Notes under the pieces: generated by a model
The model's input: only the letters and a program-made list of their open reading frames with translations
Databases searched by the model: none
Told to the model about the DNA's origin: nothing
In this document: positions 32,061 to 44,600 of the stretch, in pieces
Numbering within the stretch: position 1 is the stretch's first letter
How the letters are laid out: every line of letters begins with the position of its first letter
Translations under genes and position numbers: made by a program
DNA from: Siphonodentalium dalli
Taxonomy: Eukaryota; Mollusca; Scaphopoda; Gadilida; Siphonodentaliidae
Direction: 5' to 3'
NCBI GenBank assembly: GCA_032622095.1
Contig: CP136061.1
Coordinates: forward strand, 12,849,287-12,913,286
DNA length: 64,000 nucleotides

Positions 32061-35000
32061 GAGTTATGAAACTTCAGTCTTCAATGAAATCACAGAAACT
32101 TTCCATTACCCACCCCCCACTCTCACATGACCCAGGACCCCACCCTGCCAACAGCCCCTTCACCCATATCATATCACAACTTACCTCTCTCCAGAAGCAG
32201 TTATTATATCTGCCAATATTATATCTACAAGAGGACTCAGCTTCATAGAGACACACAGTCAGGTCATTAATTGAGATCAGAATGACAGATTAGAGATTAG
32301 AATGTTATTGGACAGGTTTGTGTAAACACTGCACTAGCAATGGTGCTTGTTGTTATTATCAAATTAAAACAAAATTATTTTCTCAAGCCTGAATTTAGTG
32401 TGTCTGACATTTGCAGAATGAGGTCCCCAGGGGGTGATTTAGTGTTGCTACCCTGTACAGCAGGCTAGAATCACCAACTTCAACAGTAGAACTTCAATCT
32501 GTTTCTAGGTTTCCCATGGCAGTTGAGGCCTAATCAGACTGAGTGTGAATTCAGTGATGCTAGCCTGCCTTGCGGAATAGTGTCATTCAATTCACCTTTT
32601 GGGGACCTCATTCTGCAAATTTCAGACACTAAATTCAGGCTTGGCTGTTTCATATTATTTTCTTAACCACCACTTATCCAGGTGTCCAGGTGAAGAAAAA
32701 TTGGGGGGTATATTGGATTGAATTTGTCTTCTGTCTGTCAGGCAGTCCTTCTATCCATCTATCTGTTGGGATGTCTATCCATCTGTCTTTCAACAATTGT
32801 TTTCTTCTCCATATTAAAGACCAAATGTGTTTATATATATTGGTGTGCATGTTCCCTAGGTGACTCACAATCAGATTTGTTCAAATAAGTTCATCAGATC
32901 AAATACATGTAGGTGCAAAGCCAGGACCATAACTGTTTCCCGCCATAGTAATTTTTAAAACAATTTCTTCTCAAGAACCATTGGGCCTATATAGCTTATA
33001 TTTGGTATGGAGGGGCCTTGGGTGACCGGGGTTCAGATTTGTTCAAATGGGGTCATTTTTAGGAAAAGAGGCCCCCAGAGGGTGAGGTGAATTCAGTGAT
33101 GCTAGCCCACCTTGCGGAATAGTGTCATTAAATTCGCCGTTTGGGGACCTCATTCTGCAAAGGTCAGACACACTTAATACAGGCTTGCTGTTCCAAAATT
33201 ATTTTCTTAACCACCACTTATCCAGGTGAAATCATACCCTTATTTTTCAAAGAAAAATGGGGGGGGGGGTATATTGAATATTGGGGGGTATATATTGATA
33301 TTACTAGATAAATGGATCTCATAGATGGGGATTCACATTTGTTCTAATAGGGGCAGAGATAAGAGATTTAACTCTCCTCTATGCTGTTTGGTACTGGTAT
33401 AATAATATTGATTTCCAGGCAGCCTGGGTGGGGGCAACATTTGAGGCAATGGGTAGTGAGTGTAGAGGGGGTGGAGTTTTGGCCCCCTACTTTAATCAAA
33501 ATTTAAACAGTTGAAAATTTCATGCCTGATACAACATTAGTTGTAGATTAGATGTTCACACCAAAAAATTTCATGCCTGATACAACATTAGTTGTAGATT
33601 TTCCAATATTATTTTCTTAACCACCACATGACCTTATTTTTCAAAGAAAATTTGGGGGGGGGGGGGTATATAGGATATTGGGGGGTATATTGATATTACT
33701 AGATGAATTGATCTCATAGTTGGGGATTTACATTTGGCAATGGGGAGGGAGTGTAGAGGGGGTGGAGTTTTGACCCCCTACCTTGATAAAAATAAAAACA
33801 GTTGAAAATTTCATGCCTGATACAACATTAGTTGTAGATTAGATGTTCACACTAAAAATCGGTTGGAACTGTTTTCATAGTTTGGTTTAATTCTCCAACA
33901 TGTATGTTTTTAAATCACCAGTCCATATATGTTCCTACTTCAGGTTAAACTGTTGGACAGAATTGGCCACAAATTTTAACTTTATGGGGTTGTCAGGTTG
34001 GTAATTTTCAAATGAGGTCACCTGGTCAAATAGGGGCCAAGCGAAGGACAGTTTTCCTCTTAATATGCTTCCTTCACAAGGACCATCAGGTCTATTTTAC
34101 TGATATTTAGTATGAAGGGTTCTTTGGTGTATGGGATTCAAATTTATTCAGATGGGGTCACCAGGTTAAATAGGGTGGGACCAGGGACATAACTGTATGT
34201 TTCTATAGTAATACTTAAAATGTCTTCTCAAGATAGGTTGGACTATTTAGCTTACATATAGTATGGAGGATCCTTTAGTGTCTGAGATTCAGATTTGTTA
34301 ACATGAGGTCAACCTGTTAAGAAATGACGGGGCTATGGGGACTTAACACTTTTGTGTCTAATAAAATCATTAAAATACAAAATTCATTAAAACATCTACC
34401 TTGGAACTACCTGACTGATTAATCTGACATACATGTATGGTGTTTTGGGTCCATGGATAATTGGGCTTCAAACATGTCTAAATGGTTTTATAAAAAGGCG
34501 CTTGTGAGATTTGAAATTTCCAACAATTGAGAAAGTTTGAGATGTCGGTTGTGAAATTCCAACCTAAGACTTGGGAGTCTGGAGCCCGGTCGGGAGGGGA
34601 CTTGTTGAGCTGGAGGAGGGGTGGGGTGATCAGTAGTGTACAGTTGGTAAATTCAAGGTAGATATTCACCGATCTACATACATGAAGCCTCTCTAGCCAC
34701 ATATCCTGTTTAGATCTACTTCTTTTAAAATGATTATGAAAAGTTCTGACTGTTGTGGTCTCCAGAGTCCCAGTCTTATCAGTCTTTGTAGTCTGGTGAG
34801 CGACCCCACAGTCTTTGACTGTCTTGTTGAGAGAGGCCGGTCGCGCGCGCGCACGCCTCGCCATATATATAGCTTCAGTTTTTGTAGATGAAACATGCAT
34901 ACTGATTGGCCAAGAACTGCTAACTTCAGTTTTTGTTCCTGAAACATGTAAACCGATTGGCCAAGAGTTTCTAACATGAGTTTTCGATTCACCAGTATCG

Positions 35001-35125
35001 GCCGCTGATCAAACAAGTCCTTGCCTGTTATGATATTTCACTTGTCGCATTTCGAGTTTGATCATGTATATTTATTTTGTCTATTTTTGTTTTTTGTTTT
35101 TATAATACATGTGTGCATGCTTATA
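32061..35125. other. intron 6, decayed (GTCC)-type blocks and MITE remnants
   Basis: GAATGAGGTCC MITE arms lie at 32395-32645 and 33060-33185. Between them are diverged blocks of the TAGCTCACCTGAGACG family ('tttggtatggaggg', 'ttcagatttgttcaaatg'). A direct repeat of 'tttcatgcctgatacaacat' and 'tagttgtagatt' occurs three times (33515-33845). 34860-34985 has two imperfect copies of 'cttcagtttttgt', 'gaaacatg' and 'gattggccaaga'. A minus ORF of 140 aa at 34478-34900 has no recognisable domain and I do not call it a gene. Confidence 0.45.
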
Positions 35126-35275
35126 TAACCCTTTCACGGAAGTGTAGCATTGTAGATCATGTGCCAGTGCATTCTCTTAAGACACTTATATATGTGAGTC
35201 TCCCATATATACGAGAATGCACTGGCACAGGGTTTTCAAAAAAAATTCAGTAAGCTCCAGTCATAGAAGGGTTAA
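35126..35275. mobile_element. short piggyBac-like hairpin MITE
   Basis: 'ataaccctttcacggaagtg' at the left and 'ccagtcatagaagggttaat' at the right. The left TTAA is mutated to ATAA. It contains one hairpin of 'gtgcattctctta' arms. Confidence 0.65.
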
Positions 35276-35339
35276 TTGGTCAGAACAGTGAATTTGCTTA
35301 AAGTGACATACAATCTACAGGTCTCATAATAAACCAGGT

Positions 35340-35433
35340 CTCTCAGTGAGAGCTTTCAGATGAATGGCAACAAGCCATATTTCCGACTAAATCCTGCTGT
35401 GGTTAAGGAGTCGATTACTTAGGGATTACTGTA
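35340..35433. mobile_element. right half of a CAGTAATGCCC MITE
   Basis: From 'tctctcagtgagagctttca' through 'caagccatatttccgactaa' to 'gtcgattacttagggattac' and TGTA. The left arm is missing. Confidence 0.7.
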
Positions 35434-35629
35434 CATGAAGTTTGGGATCAATCAGATGAAAAATATTGTCTGTAGGGATTCAGTCATGCAAAGAGTAAAA
35501 TTCAAGATGGTTGCATGCATCATGTTTATCATCAAAAATCATTATAATTCACTAGCTCCCATCTTGTGATCCTGAACCAAATTGAGCTAAAAATGGATGA
35601 AAATCTTGAATTATTATATTTGTTCTTAG

Positions 35630-35875
35630 TTATAGTACTGATGTTTTGTTATAGTATTACTGTTTTTCGTTATAGTATTACTGTATTTCGTTAAAGTATT
35701 GCTGTTTTTTTGTTATGCTGTGTTTCGTTATAGTATTGCTGTTTTTCGTCATAGTATTGCTGTTTTTTGCGTATGCTATTTTTCGTTATAGTATTGCTGT
35801 TTCTTGTTATTGTATTTCTGTTTTTCGTTATAGTATTACTGTATTTCGTTAAAGTATTGCTGTTTTTCGTTACAC
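35630..35875 (+). repeat. ~22-bp T-rich tandem repeat before exon 7
   Basis: Imperfect copies of 'gttatagtattgctgttttt' with variants (tactgtatttcg, tatgctatttttcg). It ends about 30 nt before the exon 7 acceptor and supplies a very long pyrimidine-rich stretch. Confidence 0.88.
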
Positions 35876-35904
35876 CTTGGATGTTGTAATTCTGTCGTCC
35901 ACAG

Positions 35905-36081
35905 ATCCTGCACCGTATGAGAATGTCGATCAAAGTGAATTTAGCGTTAAAACTCCTGTGAAGCAGCGAGCGAATACTGAATCTAACGCTGATATTAGTC
36001 AAACCGATAGTCTTTCATCCAAACTGAATGCGCCCCTGCATCCGAGGCCACGCCCCACCATTGCAAAGAAGGGCACAGCAG
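35905..36081 (+). CDS. REPS1: REPS1-like exon 7: Ser/Thr-rich linker
   Basis: The exon encodes (D)PAPYENVDQSEFSVKTPVKQ, then RANTESNADISQTDSLSSKL and NAPLHPRPRPTIAKKGTA. It is Ser/Thr/Pro-rich with a basic KARPR-like end, consistent with the middle of REPS proteins before the SH3-ligand region. The acceptor 'tcgtccacag' ends at 35904, and the donor GCAG|GTATAG lies at 36082. Length is 177 nt, phase 1 in and out, so the exon is symmetrical and skippable. It follows the longest intron (16.7 kb). Confidence 0.88.
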
Positions 36082-36227
36082 GTATAGCTATTTTAGTTAC
36101 ACAAATTAATACTCTTCATAAAACTTAAATGTTACGATGAACAAAAAGTATAAAAAGTCTTTTTCAAGCCATTAAGCCAGCATACAGAATTTTGGGAATA
36201 ACTAGCAACTAATTCGGGATTTGTTTT

Positions 36228-36625
36228 TACCCTGTGCCAATGCATTCTCTTATATATGCGAGTCGACCATAGGTCGGCGAGTCAACCATAGGTCGCCTCG
36301 CATATATAAGAGAATGCATTGGCCTAACAATTTTTTATCATGTTTTTTAAATAAATGTTTCTTACAATTTTTAGGACATAAAATAAAAAAACATCCATTA
36401 CCCTGCAGGGAGCCCCACACATATATAGAAGCATATAGAAGAGTGTCGTCTGCTCATGTTTGTCTGGGGCTCTGTATGGGTGAAATTATAAAATTGTTAA
36501 AGAATACAAGAACAAATTATTAAAATTGTAAAAAATTGTTAGGCCAATGCATTCTCTTATATATGCGAGGTGACCTATGGTCGACTCGCATATATAAGAG
36601 AATGCATTGGCACAGGGTAAAAAAA
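36228..36625. mobile_element. hairpin MITE, TACCCTGTGCC family
   Basis: Outer inverted ends 'ttaccctgtgccaatgcatt' and 'aatgcattggcacagggtaa' enclose two hairpins with a GTCGACC core; the first core is duplicated (tcgaccataggtcg then tcaaccataggtcg). The middle carries 'gagccccacacatatataga', also found inverted at 55560-55640. Confidence 0.75.
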
Positions 36626-37039
36626 TTACGACTTACGACTGGATTTGATAGGGCGGGTCACATTTTCTGATAGCGCGACAAATCAAAATTCTCTGGAAAA
36701 CAAGGCTTTGTTCGCAGAATTTTGGGAATAAAATAGACGAAGTCTTCTCAGTCCACAACTAGCTTGGGAAATCGGTTGGTTGATTTCTGTTTTGGACAGA
36801 GTCCTGTTTCGTTACTCTTCTATAACAGACTTTCATACTTCATTTACAGGTGAAGCCATGGAATTCGTGTGAACCCCTGAATGTCATTAATCATCTGACA
36901 TATTAACAGATATTAATCTGTCTTCAAAATGATATATCATTTACCATGATAAAAAAGGCAAAGTGATGATATAATCATTTAATATATTTATACATACATT
37001 TTATGATAGAGCGACAAATCAAAATTCTCTGGAAAACAA

Positions 37040-38192
37040 AGCCTTGTTCACTTATAAGTCTAGTCCAAGTCTTCTCGTACTAAAGCCGGCTAAGATATCG
37101 GGATGGAGGTGCCGGTCTTTAGTCCGAGTTCCAGGCCCATGCATTCCTTTGACAGGACTTAAGCGTTAGTGATCCGCTCAAATAAAACCACAATTATATG
37201 AAATAAAATATCACAATTGCTACAATAAACGGATAGTTTCCGCAGAAGACATGCTATTTTATCTGAAACCCACATCGGTTGTGAATTGAAAGCGGTAATT
37301 TAATGTGAAAAGAAACATTTGCCGCAGTGTTTACATATTTTTTTAAGTATGCGAACTCAGTTGACCTTGCGAACTGCGTTCGGCATTTTCCGTTGAAAAT
37401 ATTTCGTAGATTTTGGACAACAACGCAAATTACGATGAATTCTCCATTGTAATCGTAATTATGTGTGTCAATAAATAAAATAATAAATAGATTAATTAAA
37501 CATTGGAGATATAAATGTAATACACTAAATAAATGAACCTTAAGTTTGAAAAGTCCCACTAAAACGGAAGAACTATATTTCGAAACTGTGTGATTCGGTT
37601 CTCCGATTATTTTATCAACACAGATGTCAAATGCACATCACGCATGGCAAGTCAGACACAAGAGTTCTAATTTGCTCCAATTTTGACAAGTTGCTTAAGT
37701 TTTTAGTGCGGGAATTGTTCTGAAAGCACATAGAAAACTGGACTTTCGGGCGATCGGTTTTCGCTATTTTTGTTCGGAAAACCCGCGCTATATATAGAAA
37801 CGGAAAGTAGAATTAGTAGAACAAACAGCGGATTATGCCGAACTTATTCGGACCACTTCGGCTTTCGGTTAAAATGTAAACAAACAGAGAAACAAATCGA
37901 TGTGTGTGGCAATCAACCGGAATATTCTATGTGTAATTTAACATTAAAGTTAGATTATTATACACCATTATGACCATAAGATGTAAGCCTTTCCGATGCA
38001 TATAGCATCATGTATTGATTTGCTAGGTAAATCCAGTAAAATACACCACAAATTCCCGCCACAGATCGTGGGCGTAAGTCGTGTCAAAGGATTGGTATAC
38101 AAGCGGTCTTGGACTAAAGACCAGCATCGCCATCCCAATATCTTAGCTGGTTTTAGTACAAGAAGACTTGGGACTATTATAAGTCTTGTTTC
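37040..38192. mobile_element. foldback element with >100-bp inverted ends
   Basis: The left arm 'cttataagtctagtccaagt' and 'cttctcgtactaaagccggc' is mirrored at 38085-38190 ('ggttttagtacaagaagact', 'tgggactattataagtcttg'). The arms share an internal 'atatcgggatgg' / 'ccatcccaatat'. The interior (37170-38080) contains no recognisable transposase. Confidence 0.75.
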
Positions 38193-38343
38193 CAAGCCTT
38201 GAAATAGTGTGTCTGTCATTTGCAGAATGAGGTCTCCAGAGGGTGAATTTAGTGACGTTACCCCGCATAGCGGGCTAGCATCACCAAATTCACCCTCTGG
38301 GGACCTCATTCTGCAAATGACAGACACCCTATTTCAAGGCTTG
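38193..38343. mobile_element. complete GAATGAGGTCCCC palindromic MITE (reference copy)
   Basis: The whole 151 bp is one palindrome. It starts 'caagccttgaaatagtgtgt' and ends 'ccctatttcaaggcttg', with arms through 'gcagaatgaggtctccagag' and a centre 'ccccgcatagcgggctagc'. It abuts the right arm of the foldback element at 37040-38192. It is the best reference for the family in this window. Confidence 0.9.
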
Positions 38344-38344
38344 C

Positions 38345-39437
38345 ATTGAACGGACCTTTGATATACCGTACGCATGTTTGATATCATCATGCTTGGGAAA
38401 GGCTACCCTCTATGTTCTTATACGCAAAGCATCTATTTGACCTAATCTGAAGACATACAAGCAAGATAACTCCCAATCATGATTCTGTATGTAAAGTCTG
38501 GTATAGAAGATAAACAGGACGAGACCTCGGTCCAAAACAGCAAACCCAACTGATATCCAAGCTGTTGTGGACCGAGAAGTTTTGGTATAGGAATAATAGA
38601 GAGGTTTAGATGGTAACCTTATAACTTGGACCGTCTAGAAATATCAGATTATTACTACTTGTCATAGCGTGGTGCGAGATCTTGACTAATTGTCAGGGTT
38701 CGCGCTGCCACTTGCCAAATTTTCCAATGGCAAAAATAATTCACATTTGGCAAAAAATATTTTCATTTGGCAAAAGATTTGGCAAGTCACTTTTTAATTC
38801 CTCAAGCAATTTGAAAAAGTATTGGTCAATAATTACCGTTTATTTCAGGAAACTCTTACAACATAATTATATTATAGTGGTGTTTTATATGGTTTAGGAA
38901 AAGTTAACACCACTTAGCAACCCTTCTACCATTGAATTGTTCGTGGCTTAATGTTGTATGATAAACCACAATAGAGATGCGAGTATACATGTAATTAATT
39001 ATTAACTAACTGATTTTCTATTGATATCAAAAGTCTTTCAACCCGCGAGTGTCGAAACATAATAATTAACGTTGCAGAAAATGATACTATCAGGGAGAGC
39101 ATATGCCACCATATTTGATCGGTTGGAAACACTACCGGCATGACATCATGAATCTTGCACTTTAATGCCATATAAGGTATGGTGTTGAAAACAGATCCTA
39201 GATCCTCGACATTGGATGCGTCTGAAGGTCATATTAATTTCAACACAACGTACATATTTCTATGGACACAACATATTCTTTTAAACCTCCTATATATCTT
39301 CCCACCGCTGCATGCTTATGTTGTATATTTGTTGTCGCCCGATAATAAAATTTCAGTGGATGAGGAAATGAGCGACGTCCATTCGTCCACCCACTTGTCT
39401 ACATGTCAGACTGTCCAAAACGTCTGCATGATAACCT
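38345..39437. other. intron 7 sequence, nothing recognised
   Basis: Non-coding. 'atttggcaaa'-type words recur at 38700-38790, which makes a short minor repeat. Confidence 0.4.
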
Positions 39438-39565
39438 GAATAATAAACGTCTGGATGATAACCTGGATGATAACCTGGATGATAACCATCATCCCTGGAT
39501 GATAACCTGGATGATAACCTTGATGATAACCTTGATGATAACCTGGATGATAACCTGAATAATAT
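39438..39565. repeat. 12-bp tandem repeat
   Basis: About ten copies of 'ctggatgataac' with variants (cttgatgataac, ctgaataataaac). It gives stop-free shadow ORFs on the minus strand, with SRLS repeats. Confidence 0.9.
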
Positions 39566-39633
39566 TTGACAGAATTTGATGAAACTTGATATGGGGCCTC
39601 CATACAAGAGGTTCCCAATCAATGCTGATTATT

Positions 39634-40235
39634 TGTCCCCCGACGTTCTGAAAGAAAAGGGGGACTATAGAAACGGGCTTCGTCCGTTCATCCGTCCGTC
39701 CGTCCGTTTGTCACACTTTTGAGTACCTTCATGGTGTAATCATCTCCTCTTACAGTTTTCATCCCAGAGATTTGAAACTTCCGAGTATTGTTACCCACAT
39801 ATTGGAGATGTGCAACATGTATATATATAGATGACGGAGTTATTAACCCTTTTCGACTTTCAAATTTCAATTTTTTTTATAATTTCTTAAACAAAGCGGC
39901 ACCGACTTGCCACATTGTCGGGGGGACACTGGTCGGCTGACCTTTTATTTGTTTCAGTATGATAACTCAAGTTCTGTGATTATTCGAAAGTTTTCACATT
40001 TAGTACATGTACATGTATGTGGATTAATCACATGAAAATACAGGTAAAGTTTGAATTTGGGTTCGATCCAACCAAATCTGATAGAGTTATAGCTCCTTTT
40101 CAACTTAGAATTTGCCAAGTATTATTCTGGTATCTAATTATGTTAAAAACATAAATAGTTGGAAGCACATTTTGATCAGTGATTGTTCCCCTGAATAAAA
40201 ATTTTCATTTAAAAAAAAAAGCAGCTGGTCAAATA
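39634..40235 (+). mobile_element. hairpin-capped GTCCCCCGACG element
   Basis: The cap 'gtcccccgacgttctgaaag' and 'aaaagggggac' is followed by 'tatagaaacgggcttcgtcc', (GTCC)n, then 'agagatttgaaacttccgag' and 'acaggtaaagtttgaatttg'. Same family as the capless copy at 5740-6200. Confidence 0.75.
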
Positions 40236-40796
40236 AGGCCACCTATACGGGCAACGTGTTACCACGAGGCCTTTTATTACTGGATGATTTCCCATAAAAA
40301 AATACGCTTTTTTATCTAGTATGTGCTGACCTGCACAAATTGTAATTTACATTTTTGGTTGCGTTGTGACTCTATTAGTCTCGGCCATCACATCAGACAA
40401 CATATCTTTATCTCCATACAATAGAAAAGCAAGTATGGCTTCGATGGCTTCGTGTGCAACATCACATGACATCATTTTGACAAATGTCATAAGAATTAGT
40501 GCAAATACAGCCTTTTGGGACCATGTTCGATGTCCGGTTTTCTTTTACCAATCATGTTTTATGTCATATTGGGCTACATCGGATGTATGTTTGAAAAGTT
40601 ATAAACGCATGAAAATCGTGCCAAAGTTACAAACACACACACACACAATGGGTTATATATATGCTATTTGTGCTGTGATATTGTGTTGATATAATTTTTT
40701 TATTTTATTTAAGCGTTATCATATATAGTCTTCTTTAAGCAGTCCTCGAAACAGCTTGTCTGTCATGAAATCTCCATAAAATCTCATGTGTTCGTT

Positions 40797-41000
40797 TTTA
40801 GCTCAACTTTACTTTGTAAAGTTTGAGCTTTTGCCATGGCTTTGTATCCGTCGTCCATGTGTGTGTGTGTGTGATTCGTAAACAATTTCCTTTAGCACGG
40901 GCTACAGGTCGTACCTTTGGTCAGATCATTATAAAATTTGTCATAGCTGTTGGCATTGATATGTAGATGGGAACGAGTCGTTTTGGGGTCATTCGGTCAT
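40797..41000 (+). mobile_element. hairpin-capped TTAGCTCAAC element, short copy
   Basis: The cap 'agctcaactttactttgtaa' and 'agtttgagct' is followed by 'tatccgtcgtccatgtgtgt' and 'cgggctacaggtcgtacctt'. It matches the longer copy starting at 61498 and shows that locus before the hAT insertion. Confidence 0.75.
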
Positions 41001-41017
41001 TATCAATTGAGGTCTAA

Positions 41018-41138
41018 TTAGAATGAGGTCCCCAGAGTGTGAATTTGGTGATGCTAGCCCACCATAGGGGATAGCATTACTAAATTCACCCTCTGGGGAC
41101 CTCATTCTGCAAATGACAGACACATTATTTCTAGGCTT
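41018..41138. mobile_element. GAATGAGGTCCCC palindromic MITE
   Basis: Arms 'tagaatgaggtccccagagt' and 'cctctggggacctcattctg' enclose the core 'gctagcccaccataggggat'. Confidence 0.85.
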
Positions 41139-41671
41139 GCTTATCTATCTCATCTCCCCTGATTATTCGTCGTCATTCACAACATTATCTCGTACCCGAA
41201 TGTAATTTTTCATGATTTTTTTTACTTCAGGATTTTGTTTTATTTGAAAATTTCAGGATATTTGTAACAGGGCTTTCTGATATGTGCAGATATGTGACAC
41301 ATTAAAGGCCCACTTAATTTTCGAATGCCCGGATATCATTATACAAAACATATTCCATATTATATTCCATTTGGAAGAGGAACCAAAAATATAAGAACAG
41401 CTGTGGTCTAGGAGTGTCCACAAAGTGATATAGATTCTCAGGTTCATTCCAAGACTTCCCCCGTTGTCAATGTAGAATGCATCAGAAATCAAACTAAGAG
41501 ATACTGATAGAGTTATTTCCCTTTCATTGAGAATAATAAACTGTACAGTACAGTCTGGATCAAAATTAAGCTCAGAACACACATCGGCACCTCAACAAAA
41601 ATAACATGTTCCCAGTTTATTCGACCAGATCAGTTGATACTACAATGTTTTGGGGCTTCCTCTTTCACATG

Positions 41672-44600
41672 ATATATAATATGGAATATGTTGTATATAA
41701 TGTGATCTGGGGGGGGGGGTGTATATAATATGGAATATGTTGTATATAATGTGATCTGGGGGGGTGTATATAATATGGAATATGTTGTATATAAAGTGAT
41801 CTGGGGGGTGTATATAATATGGAATATGTTGTATATAAAGTGATCTGGGGGGTGTATATAATATGGAATATTTTGTATATAATGTGATCTGGGGGGGGGT
41901 GTATATAATATGGAATATGTTGTATATAATGTGATCTGGGGAGGGGGGGTGTATATAATATGGAATATGTTGTATATAAAGTGATCTGAGGGGTGTATAT
42001 AATATGGAGTATGTTGTATATAATGTGATCTGGGGGGGGTGTATATAATATGGAATATGTTGTATATAATGTGATCTGGGGGGGGGGGGGTGGGTGTATA
42101 TAATGTGGAATATGTTGTATATAATGTGATCTGGGGGGTGTATATAATATGGAATATGTTGTATATAATGTGATCTGGGGGGTGTATATAATATGGAATA
42201 TGTTGTATATAATGTGATCTGGGGGGTGTATATAATATGGAATATGTTGTATATAAAGTGATCTGGGGGGGTGTATATAATATGGAATATGTTGTATATA
42301 ATGTGATCTGGGGGTGTATATAATATGGAATATGTTGTATATAATGTGATCTGGGGGTGTATATAATATGGAATATGTTGTATATAAAGTGATCTGGGGG
42401 GGTGTATATAATATGGAATATGTTGTATATAAAGTGATCTGGGTGGTGTATATAATATGGAATATGTTGTATATAAAGTGATCTGGGGGTGGGTGTATAT
42501 AATATGGAATATGTTGTATATAATGTGATCTGGGGGGGGGTGTATATAATATGGAATATGTTGTATATAATGTGATCTGGGGGGTGTATATAATATGGAA
42601 TATGTTGTATATAAAGTGATCTGGGGGGGTGTATATAATATGGAATATGTTGTATATAAAGTGATCTGGGGGATGTATATAATATGGAATATGTTGTATA
42701 TAATGTGATCTGGGGGGGGGTGTATATAATATGGAATATGTTGTATATAATGTGATCTGGGGGGTGTATATAATATGGAATATGTTGTATATAATGTGAT
42801 CTGGGGGGGGGGTGTATATAATATGGAGTATGTTGTATATAATGTGATCTGGGGGGGGTGTATATAATATGGAGTATGTTGTATATAATGTGATCTGGGG
42901 GGTGTATATAATATGGAGTATGTTGTATATAATGTGATCTGGGGGGTGTATATAATATGGAATATGTTGTATATAATGTGATCTGGGGGGGGGGGTGTAT
43001 ATAATATGGAGTATGTTGTATATAATGTGATCTGGGGGGGGTGTATATAATATTGAGTATGTTGTATATAATGTGATCTGGGGGGGGGTGTATATAATAT
43101 GGAATATGTTGTATATAATGTGATCTGGGGGGTGTATATAATATGGAGTATGTTGTATATAATGTGATCTGGGGGGGTGTATATAATATGGAATATGTTG
43201 TATATAATGTGATCTGGGGGGGGGGGGGGTGGGTGTATATAATATGGAATATGTTGTATATAATGTGATCTGGGGGTGTATATAATATGGAATATGTTGT
43301 ATATAATGTGATCTGGGGGGGGGGGGGTGTATATAATATGGAGTATGTTGTATATAATGTGATCTGGGGGGGGGTGTATATAATATGGAATATGTTGTAT
43401 ATAATGTGATCTGGGGGGGGGTGTATATAATATGGAGTATGTTGTATATAATGTGATCTGGGGGGGGGGGGTGTATATAATATGGAGTTTGTTGTATATA
43501 ATGTGATCTGGGGGGGTGTATATAATATGGAATATGTTGTATATGTGATCTGGGGGGGTATATAATATGGAGTATGTTGTATATAATGTGATCTGGGGGG
43601 GTGTATATAATATGGAGTATGTTGTATATAATGTGATCTGGGGGGTGTATATAATATGGAATATGTTGTATATGTGATCTGGGGGGGGGTGTATATAATA
43701 TGGAGTATGTTGTATATAATGTGATCTGGGGGGGTGTATATAATATGGAATATGTTGTATATAATGTGATCTGGGGGTGGGTGTATATAATATGGAATAT
43801 GTTGTATATAATGTGATCTGGGGGGGGGTGTATATAATATGGAATATGTTGTATATAATGCGATCTGGGGGGGTGTATATAATATGGAGTATGTTGTATA
43901 TAATGTGATCTGGGGGGGGGGGGGTGTATATAATATGGAATATGTTGTATATAATGTGATCTGGGGGGGTGTATATAATATGGAGTATGTTGTATATAAT
44001 GTGATCTGGGGGGGTGTATATAATATGGAATATGTTGTATATAATGTGATCTGGGGGGGGGGGTGTATATAATATGGAATATGTTGTATATAATGTGATC
44101 TGGGGGGGTGTATATAATATGGAATATGTTGTATATAATGTGATCTGGGGGGGGGGGTGGGTGTATATAATATGGAATATGTTGTATATAATGTGATCTG
44201 GGGGGTGTATATAATATGGAATATGTTGTATATAATGTGATCTGGGGGGTGTATATAATATGGAATATGTTGTATATAATGTGATCTGGGGGGTGTATAT
44301 AATATGGAATATGTTGTATATAAAGTGATCTGGGGGGGGGGTGTATATAATATGGAATATGTTGTATATAATGTGATCTGGGGGTGTATATAATATGGAA
44401 TATGTTGTATATAATGTGATCTGGGGGTGTATATAATATGGAATATGTTGTATATAAAGTGATCTGGGGGGTGTATATAATATGGAATATGTTGTATATA
44501 AAGTGATCTGGGTGGTGTATATAATATGGAATATGTTGTATATAAAGTGATCTGGGGGATGTATATAATATGGAATATGTTGTATATAATGTGATCTGGG

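Noticed and set aside
34478-34900. 140-aa minus ORF
   Set aside because: No recognisable domain, no splice context on the minus strand, and it overlaps repeat-derived text.
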